Shown: positions 55,499-64,000 of the stretch, piece by piece
Numbering within the stretch: the stretch's first letter is position 1
Layout: every line of letters starts with the position of its first letter
Origin: Phytopythium helicoides
Taxonomy: Eukaryota; Oomycota; Peronosporomycetes; Pythiales; Pythiaceae
Assembly: GCA_024867545.1 (NCBI GenBank)
Contig: JANFNE010000006.1
Span: forward strand, 1,116,001 to 1,180,000
DNA: 64,000 nucleotides
Direction: 5' to 3'
Notes under the pieces: model-generated
What the model was told of the DNA's origin: nothing
Seen by the model: only the letters and a program-made list of their open reading frames with translations
Databases searched by the model: none
Made by a program: the position numbers and the translations under genes

Positions 55499-55956
55499 AA
55501 CAATCACATTCAATTTACCATACACTCTGTTACGCGCACGCACGCACACACACAATTCGATGTAAAACATACAAGCAGAAACAAACGATCAGAAACCATT
55601 TCAAACAAACAAACAAACAAAAACGAAACCATCGAAATACAATATGACATACCACAAAGACACCTCCCACACCCGACCGCAAGTGCTGCAGCGATTCAGC
55701 GATGCAAACTGGTAAACAACACAACACAAAACAAAAACGTAATGAAAGGAAAGAAAGGAAAGAAAGGAAAGAAAGGAAAGAAAGGAAAGGAAGTGCGCAC
55801 CGGCAACGGGGCAACGGTGGCGGCGAGTAGCAACAAGAGCCGAAACCTGTCATCTGTCATATGTATGGAAAACCGCTCCGCAGTCCCAGTTCTCCACGCA
55901 GTAGACAGTCGGCCTGTTGTCAGAGGGCGCACTGGAGCCTAGGGCCGGAAAATGCA

Positions 55957-56028
55957 TGCCTCCGCCCGGGATTGAACCGGGGACCTTCTGTTTACAAGAC
56001 AGATGCTCTACCACTGAGCCACAAAGGC
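55957..56028 (-). tRNA. tRNA-Thr(UGU), array copy 16
   Basis: Intact. Unit 727 bp, the shortest, class T-A. Confidence 0.97.
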
Positions 56029-56683
56029 GTAGAGGTAGGTTTAGGGCACACTCACACACCGCTACAAAAGGCACAACAAACACACACCACAAACAATAAA
56101 CTACGAACAACAAACAAACAAACAATCAAACAAACCAAACACACACACATACATGCGCGCACTATCCACACAAACTATTCATATTTGTCCTCATCACAAC
56201 ACACACACACACACACACACAAAATAACAATCACATTCAATTTACCATACACTCTGTTACGCGCACGCACGCACACACACAATTCGATGTAAAACATACA
56301 AGCAGAAACAAACGATCAGAAACCATTTCAAACAAACAAACAAACAAAAACGAAACCATCGAAATACAATATGACATACCACAAAGACACCTCCCACACC
56401 CGACCGCAAGTGCTGCAGCGATTCAGCGATGCAAACTGGTAAACAACACAACACAAAACAAAAACGTAATGAAAGGAAAGAAAGGAAAGAAAGGAAAGAA
56501 AGGAAAGAAAGGAAAGGAAGTGCGCACCGGCAACGGGGCAACGGTGGCGGCGAGTAGCAACAAGAGCCGAAACCTGTCATCTGTCATATGTATGGAAAAC
56601 CGCTCCGCAGTCCCAGTTCTCCACGCAGTAGACAGTCGGCCTGTTGTCAGAGGGCGCACTGGAGCCTAGGGCCGGAAAATGCA

Positions 56684-56755
56684 TGCCTCCGCCCGGGATT
56701 GAACCGGGGACCTTCTGTTTACAAGACAGATGCTCTACCACTGAGCCACAAAGGC
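56684..56755 (-). tRNA. tRNA-Thr(UGU), array copy 17
   Basis: Intact. Unit 740 bp, class C-C; first half of the duplicated dimer. Confidence 0.97.
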
Positions 56756-56925
56756 GTAGAGGTAGGTTTAGGGCACACTCACACACCGCTACAAAAGGCA
56801 CAACAAACACACACCACAAACAATAAACTACGAACAACAAACAAACAAACAATCAAACAAACCAAACACACACACATACATGCGCGCACTATCCACACAA
56901 ACTATTCATATTTGTCCTCATCACA

Positions 56926-56956
<31 letters not shown>

Positions 56957-57423
56957 AACAATCACATTCAATTTACCATACACTCTGTTACGCGCACGCA
57001 CGCACACACACAATTCGATGTAAAACATACAAGCAGAAACAAACGATCAGAAACCATTCCAAACAAACAAACAAACAAAAACGAAACCATCGAAATACAA
57101 TATGACATACCACAAAGACACCTCCCACACCCGACCGCAAGTGCTGCAGCGATTCAGCGATGCCAACTGGTAAACAACACAACACAAAACAAAAACGTAA
57201 TGAAAGGAAAGAAAGGAAAGAAAGGAAAGAAAGGAAAGAAAGGAAAGAAAGGAAAGGAAGTGCGCACCGGCAACGGGGCAACGGTGGCGGCGAGTAGCAA
57301 CAAGAGCCGAAACCTGTCATCTGTCATATGTATGGAAAACCGCTCCGCAGTCCCAGTTCTCCACGCAGTAGACAGTCGGCCTGTTGTCAGAGGGCGCACT
57401 GGAGCCTAGGGCCGGAAAATGCA

Positions 57424-57495
57424 TGCCTCCGCCCGGGATTGAACCGGGGACCTTCTGTTTACAAGACAGATGCTCTACCACTGAGCCACAAAGGC
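57424..57495 (-). tRNA. tRNA-Thr(UGU), array copy 18
   Basis: Intact. Unit 731 bp, class C-A; second half of the dimer. Confidence 0.97.
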
Positions 57496-57665
57496 GTAGA
57501 GGTAGGTTTAGGGCACACTCACACACCGCTACAAAAGGCACAACAAACACACACCACAAACAATAAACTACGAACAACAAACAAACAAACAATCAAACAA
57601 ACCAAACACACACACATACATGCGCGCACTATCCACACAAACTATTCATATTTGTCCTCATCACA

Positions 57666-57696
<31 letters not shown>

Positions 57697-58154
57697 AACA
57701 ATCACATTCAATTTACCATACACTCTGTTACGCGCACGCACGCACACACACAATTCGATGTAAAACATACAAGCAGAAACAAACGATCAGAAACCATTCC
57801 AAACAAACAAACAAACAAAAACGAAACCATCGAAATACAATATGACATACCACAAAGACACCTCCCACACCCGACCGCAAGTGCTGCAGCGATTCAGCGA
57901 TGCAAACTGGTAAACAACACAACACAAAACAAAAACGTAATGAAAGGAAAGAAAGGAAAGAAAGGAAAGAAAGGAAAGAAAGGAAAGGAAGTGCGCACCG
58001 GCAACGGGGCAACGGTGGCGGCGAGTAGCAACAAGAGCCGAAACCTGTCATCTGTCATATGTATGGAAAACCGCTCCGCAGTCCCAGTTCTCCACGCAGT
58101 AGACAGTCGGCCTGTTGTCAGAGGGCGCACTGGAGCCTAGGGCCGGAAAATGCA

Positions 58155-58226
58155 TGCCTCCGCCCGGGATTGAACCGGGGACCTTCTGTTTACAAGACAG
58201 ATGCTCTACCACTGAGCCACAAAGGC
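58155..58226 (-). tRNA. tRNA-Thr(UGU), array copy 19
   Basis: Intact. Unit 740 bp, class C-C; repeats unit 17. Confidence 0.97.
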
Positions 58227-58396
58227 GTAGAGGTAGGTTTAGGGCACACTCACACACCGCTACAAAAGGCACAACAAACACACACCACAAACAATAAACT
58301 ACGAACAACAAACAAACAAACAATCAAACAAACCAAACACACACACATACATGCGCGCACTATCCACACAAACTATTCATATTTGTCCTCATCACA

Positions 58397-58427
<31 letters not shown>

Positions 58428-58894
58428 AACAATCACATTCAATTTACCATACACTCTGTTACGCGCACGCACGCACACACACAATTCGATGTAAAACATA
58501 CAAGCAGAAACAAACGATCAGAAACCATTCCAAACAAACAAACAAACAAAAACGAAACCATCGAAATACAATATGACATACCACAAAGACACCTCCCACA
58601 CCCGACCGCAAGTGCTGCAGCGATTCAGCGATGCCAACTGGTAAACAACACAACACAAAACAAAAACGTAATGAAAGGAAAGAAAGGAAAGAAAGGAAAG
58701 AAAGGAAAGAAAGGAAAGAAAGGAAAGGAAGTGCGCACCGGCAACGGGGCAACGGTGGCGGCGAGTAGCAACAAGAGCCGAAACCTGTCATCTGTCATAT
58801 GTATGGAAAACCGCTCCGCAGTCCCAGTTCTCCACGCAGTAGACAGTCGGCCTGTTGTCAGAGGGCGCACTGGAGCCTAGGGCCGGAAAATGCA

Positions 58895-58966
58895 TGCCTC
58901 CGCCCGGGATTGAACCGGGGACCTTCTGTTTACAAGACAGATGCTCTACCACTGAGCCACAAAGGC
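58895..58966 (-). tRNA. tRNA-Thr(UGU), array copy 20
   Basis: Intact. Unit 731 bp, class C-A; repeats unit 18. Confidence 0.97.
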
Positions 58967-59136
58967 GTAGAGGTAGGTTTAGGGCACACTCACACACCGC
59001 TACAAAAGGCACAACAAACACACACCACAAACAATAAACTACGAACAACAAACAAACAAACAATCAAACAAACCAAACACACACACATACATGCGCGCAC
59101 TATCCACACAAACTATTCATATTTGTCCTCATCACA

Positions 59137-59167
<31 letters not shown>

Positions 59168-59625
59168 AACAATCACATTCAATTTACCATACACTCTGTT
59201 ACGCGCACGCACGCACACACACAATTCGATGTAAAACATACAAGCAGAAACAAACGATCAGAAACCATTCCAAACAAACAAACAAACAAAAACGAAACCA
59301 TCGAAATACAATATGACATACCACAAAGACACCTCCCACACCCGACCGCAAGTGCTGCAGCGATTCAGCGATGCAAACTGGTAAACAACACAACACAAAA
59401 CAAAAACGTAATGAAAGGAAAGAAAGGAAAGAAAGGAAAGAAAGGAAAGAAAGGAAAGGAAGTGCGCACCGGCAACGGGGCAACGGTGGCGGCGAGTAGC
59501 AACAAGAGCCGAAACCTGTCATCTGTCATATGTATGGAAAACCGCTCCGCAGTCCCAGTTCTCCACGCAGTAGACAGTCGGCCTGTTGTCAGAGGGCGCA
59601 CTGGAGCCTAGGGCCGGAAAATGCA

Positions 59626-59697
59626 TGCCTCCGCCCGGGATTGAACCGGGGACCTTCTGTTTACAAGACAGATGCTCTACCACTGAGCCACAAAGGC
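59626..59697 (-). tRNA. tRNA-Thr(UGU), array copy 21
   Basis: Intact. Unit 754 bp, class T-A, with a markedly longer CA tract. Confidence 0.97.
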
Positions 59698-59866
59698 GTA
59701 GAGGTAGGTTTAGGGCACACTCACACACCGCTACAAAAGGCACAACAAACACACACCACAAACAATAAACTACGAACAACAAACAAACAAACAATCAAAC
59801 AAACCAAACACACACACATACATGCGCGCACTATCCACACAAACTATTCATATTTGTCCTCATCAC

Positions 59867-59930
<64 letters not shown>

Positions 59931-60379
59931 AACAATCACATTCAATTTACCATACACTCTGTTACGCGCACGCACGCACACACACAATTCGATGTAAAAC
60001 ATACAAGCAGAAACAAACGATCAGAAACCATTTCAAACAAACAAACAAACAAAAACGAAACCATCGAAATACAATATGACATACCACAAAGACACCTCCC
60101 ACACCCGACCGCAAGTGCTGCAGCGATTCAGCGATGCAAACTGGTAAACAACACAACACAAAACAAAAACGTAATGAAAGGAAAGAAAGGAAAGAAAGGA
60201 AAGAAAGGAAAGGAAGTGCGCACCGGCAACGGGGCAACGGTGGCGGCGAGTAGCAACAAGAGCCGAAACCTGTCATCTGTCATATGTATGGAAAACCGCT
60301 CCGCAGTCCCAGTTCTCCACGCAGTAGACAGTCGGCCTGTTGTCAGAGGGCGCACTGGAGCCTAGGGCCGGAAAATGCA

Positions 60380-60451
60380 TGCCTCCGCCCGGGATTGAAC
60401 CGGGGACCTTCTGTTTACAAGACAGATGCTCTACCACTGAGCCACAAAGGC
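60380..60451 (-). tRNA. tRNA-Thr(UGU), array copy 22
   Basis: Intact. Unit 735 bp, class C-A. Confidence 0.97.
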
Positions 60452-60620
60452 GTAGAGGTAGGTTTAGGGCACACTCACACACCGCTACAAAAGGCACAAC
60501 AAACACACACCACAAACAATAAACTACGAACAACAAACAAACAAACAATCAAACAAACCAAACACACACACATACATGCGCGCACTATCCACACAAACTA
60601 TTCATATTTGTCCTCATCAC

Positions 60621-60656
<36 letters not shown>

Positions 60657-61114
60657 AACAATCACATTCAATTTACCATACACTCTGTTACGCGCACGCA
60701 CGCACACACACAATTCGATGTAAAACATACAAGCAGAAACAAACGATCAGAAACCATTCCAAACAAACAAACAAACAAAAACGAAACCATCGAAATACAA
60801 TATGACATACCACAAAGACACCTCCCACACCCGACCGCAAGTGCTGCAGCGATTCAGCGATGCAAACTGGTAAACAACACAACACAAAACAAAAACGTAA
60901 TGAAAGGAAAGAAAGGAAAGAAAGGAAAGAAAGGAAAGAAAGGAAAGGAAGTGCGCACCGGCAACGGGGCAACGGTGGCGGCGAGTAGCAACAAGAGCCG
61001 AAACCTGTCATCTGTCATATGTATGGAAAACCGCTCCGCAGTCCCAGTTCTCCACGCAGTAGACAGTCGGCCTGTTGTCAGAGGGCGCACTGGAGCCTAG
61101 GGCCGGAAAATGCA

Positions 61115-61186
61115 TGCCTCCGCCCGGGATTGAACCGGGGACCTTCTGTTTACAAGACAGATGCTCTACCACTGAGCCACAAAGGC
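61115..61186 (-). tRNA. tRNA-Thr(UGU), array copy 23
   Basis: Intact. Unit 758 bp, class C-A, long CA tract. Confidence 0.97.
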
Positions 61187-61355
61187 GTAGAGGTAGGTTT
61201 AGGGCACACTCACACACCGCTACAAAAGGCACAACAAACACACACCACAAACAATAAACTACGAACAACAAACAAACAAACAATCAAACAAACCAAACAC
61301 ACACACATACATGCGCGCACTATCCACACAAACTATTCATATTTGTCCTCATCAC

Positions 61356-61423
<68 letters not shown>

Positions 61424-61872
61424 AACAATCACATTCAATTTACCATACACTCTGTTACGCGCACGCACGCACACACACAATTCGATGTAAAACATACAAG
61501 CAGAAACAAACGATCAGAAACCATTCCAAACAAACAAACAAACAAAAACGAAACCATCGAAATACAATATGACATACCACAAAGACACCTCCCACACCCG
61601 ACCGCAAGTGCTGCAGCGATTCAGCGATGCAAACTGGTAAACAACACAACACAAAACAAAAACGTAATGAAAGGAAAGAAAGGAAAGAAAGGAAAGAAAG
61701 GAAAGGAAGTGCGCACCGGCAACGGGGCAACGGTGGCGGCGAGTAGCAACAAGAGCCGAAACCTGTCATCTGTCATATGTATGGAAAACCGCTCCGCAGT
61801 CCCAGTTCTCCACGCAGTAGACAGTCGGCCTGTTGTCAGAGGGCGCACTGGAGCCTAGGGCCGGAAAATGCA

Positions 61873-61944
61873 TGCCTCCGCCCGGGATTGAACCGGGGAC
61901 CTTCTGTTTACAAGACAGATGCTCTACCACTGAGCCACAAAGGC
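61873..61944 (-). tRNA. tRNA-Thr(UGU), array copy 24
   Basis: Intact. Unit 753 bp, class C-A. Confidence 0.97.
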
Positions 61945-62113
61945 GTAGAGGTAGGTTTAGGGCACACTCACACACCGCTACAAAAGGCACAACAAACACA
62001 CACCACAAACAATAAACTACGAACAACAAACAAACAAACAATCAAACAAACCAAACACACACACATACATGCGCGCACTATCCACACAAACTATTCATAT
62101 TTGTCCTCATCAC

Positions 62114-62167
<54 letters not shown>

Positions 62168-62625
62168 AACAATCACATTCAATTTACCATACACTCTGTT
62201 ACGCGCACGCACGCACACACACAATTCGATGTAAAACATACAAGCAGAAACAAACGATCAGAAACCATTCCAAACAAACAAACAAACAAAAACGAAACCA
62301 TCGAAATACAATATGACATACCACAAAGACACCTCCCACACCCGACCGCAAGTGCTGCAGCGATTCAGCGATGCAAACTGGTAAACAACACAACACAAAA
62401 CAAAAACGTAATGAAAGGAAAGAAAGGAAAGAAAGGAAAGAAAGGAAAGAAAGGAAAGGAAGTGCGCACCGGCAACGGGGCAACGGTGGCGGCGAGTAGC
62501 AACAAGAGCCGAAACCTGTCATCTGTCATATGTATGGAAAACCGCTCCGCAGTCCCAGTTCTCCACGCAGTAGACAGTCGGCCTGTTGTCAGAGGGCGCA
62601 CTGGAGCCTAGGGCCGGAAAATGCA

Positions 62626-62697
62626 TGCCTCCGCCCGGGATTGAACCGGGGACCTTCTGTTTACAAGACAGATGCTCTACCACTGAGCCACAAAGGC
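62626..62697 (-). tRNA. tRNA-Thr(UGU), array copy 25
   Basis: Intact. Unit 765 bp, class C-A, long CA tract. Confidence 0.97.
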
Positions 62698-62866
62698 GTA
62701 GAGGTAGGTTTAGGGCACACTCACACACCGCTACAAAAGGCACAACAAACACACACCACAAACAATAAACTACGAACAACAAACAAACAAACAATCAAAC
62801 AAACCAAACACACACACATACATGCGCGCACTATCCACACAAACTATTCATATTTGTCCTCATCAC

Positions 62867-62932
<66 letters not shown>

Positions 62933-63390
62933 AACAATCACATTCAATTTACCATACACTCTGTTACGCGCACGCACGCACACACACAATTCGATGTAAA
63001 ACATACAAGCAGAAACAAACGATCAGAAACCATTCCAAACAAACAAACAAACAAAAACGAAACCATCGAAATACAATATGACATACCACAAAGACACCTC
63101 CCACACCCGACCGCAAGTGCTGCAGCGATTCAGCGATGCAAACTGGTAAACAACACAACACAAAACAAAAACGTAATGAAAGGAAAGAAAGGAAAGAAAG
63201 GAAAGAAAGGAAAGAAAGGAAAGGAAGTGCGCACCGGCAACGGGGCAACGGTGGCGGCGAGTAGCAACAAGAGCCGAAACCTGTCATCTGTCATATGTAT
63301 GGAAAACCGCTCCGCAGTCCCAGTTCTCCACGCAGTAGACAGTCGGCCTGTTGTCAGAGGGCGCACTGGAGCCTAGGGCCGGAAAATGCA

Positions 63391-63462
63391 TGCCTCCGCC
63401 CGGGATTGAACCGGGGACCTTCTGTTTACAAGACAGATGCTCTACCACTGAGCCACAAAGGC
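63391..63462 (-). tRNA. tRNA-Thr(UGU), array copy 26
   Basis: Intact. Its unit is cut by the window end after 610 bp, class C-A. Confidence 0.97.
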
Positions 63463-63631
63463 GTAGAGGTAGGTTTAGGGCACACTCACACACCGCTACA
63501 AAAGGCACAACAAACACACACCACAAACAATAAACTACGAACAACAAACAAACAAACAATCAAACAAACCAAACACACACACATACATGCGCGCACTATC
63601 CACACAAACTATTCATATTTGTCCTCATCAC

Positions 63632-63693
<62 letters not shown>

Positions 63694-64000
63694 AACAATC
63701 ACATTCAATTTACCATACACTCTGTTACGCGCACGCACGCACACACACAATTCGATGTAAAACATACAAGCAGAAACAAACGATCAGAAACCATTCCAAA
63801 CAAACAAACAAACAAAAACGAAACCATCGAAATACAATATGACATACCACAAAGACACCTCCCACACCCGACCGCAAGTGCTGCAGCGATTCAGCGATGC
63901 AAACTGGTAAACAACACAACACAAAACAAAAACGTAATGAAAGGAAAGAAAGGAAAGAAAGGAAAGAAAGGAAAGAAAGGAAAGGAAGTGCGCACCGGCA

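Larger units (their letters stand above)
56684..59625 (-). repeat. Duplicated dimer (1,471 bp higher-order repeat, two copies)
   Basis: Units 17-18 (740 + 731 bp, classes C-C then C-A) are followed by units 19-20 with the same lengths, classes, 25 bp CA tract and polypurine step numbers. The period-2 pattern gives copies 56684-58154 and 58155-59625. Confidence 0.85.
44729..64000 (-). repeat. Tandem array of tRNA-Thr(UGU) units, 25 complete plus one partial
   Basis: Unit starts, measured at the tRNA 3' end, are spaced 727-805 bp apart with all units in the same direction. Each unit, read on the plus strand, has these parts in order: tRNA (complement), a conserved 80 bp GC-containing block, CAAA repeats, a (CA)n tract of variable length, a CGCACGCACGCACACA block, a second CAAA run, a conserved block around CTGCAGCGATTCAGCGATG, a polypurine tract in 9 bp steps (AAAGGAAAG), and a conserved block up to GCCTAGGGCCGG. 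Non-microsatellite parts are nearly invariant. Length changes come from the (CA)n and 9 bp tracts and, in two units, a 63 bp duplication. The array is cut by the window end. Confidence 0.97.

Noticed and set aside
44729..64000. CRISPR array or SINE family
   Set aside because: Units are over 700 bp with no short repeat/spacer alternation. The tRNA is complete with acceptor stem and terminator and lacks a SINE body or poly(A) tail.

Overview
This window reads as nuclear DNA of an oomycete (stramenopile). It has compact genes with short GT-AG introns (about 60-310 bp). It encodes an oomycete-type chitin synthase with an N-terminal MIT-like domain and a CX4CX9CX2H 'WRKY19-like' zinc-finger protein. 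It also carries Ty3/gypsy and Mutator-like debris of the kind common in Phytophthora/Pythium genomes. The genus cannot be fixed from the sequence alone. No bacterial operons, CRISPR or phage genes are present.

Gene-dense part (1-37,400), left to right: V-ATPase c subunit (-), TMEM260/DUF2723 protein (+), RUVBL2 (-), DNA polymerase delta subunit 3 (-), mitochondrial citrate synthase (-), a 3.5 kb stretch with no recognisable gene, chitin synthase (+), a small three-exon unknown (+), an AVEN-like protein (-), ribosomal protein eS8 (-), DNA primase small subunit (+), a URI-type prefoldin fused to TPRs (-), two tandem molybdopterin-binding/CinA-like paralogues (+ +), a zinc-finger protein (-), EDC4/Ge-1 (+) and a 2,356-residue NUP188-like nucleoporin (-). 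Most neighbours are divergent or convergent with tight spacing. Two themes recur. RUVBL2 and the URI-TPR fusion both belong to the R2TP/prefoldin-like assembly machinery. POLD3 and PRIM1 both act in lagging-strand replication, and each has an E2F-like site upstream; NUP188 has one too.

Repeat-rich part (37,400-44,700): a decayed minus-strand Ty3/gypsy element lacks its integrase core. Its integrase tail is interrupted by a 1.3 kb Mutator-like insertion with recognisable terminal inverted repeats and a degenerate target duplication. A second, frameshifted Mutator-like transposase lies to the right.

tRNA array (about 44,729 to the window end): 26 head-to-tail copies of one tRNA-Thr(UGU) gene, all on the minus strand, lie in units of 727-805 bp. 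The spacers are built of CA, CAAA and GA-rich microsatellites. The array runs off the window, so 26 is a minimum. Units fall into linked variant classes and include a duplicated dimer. The layout resembles the tRNA/short-tandem-repeat arrays known from Entamoeba and is the most unusual structure here. It is not explained by codon demand, because the eS8 and citrate synthase genes use no ACA codons.
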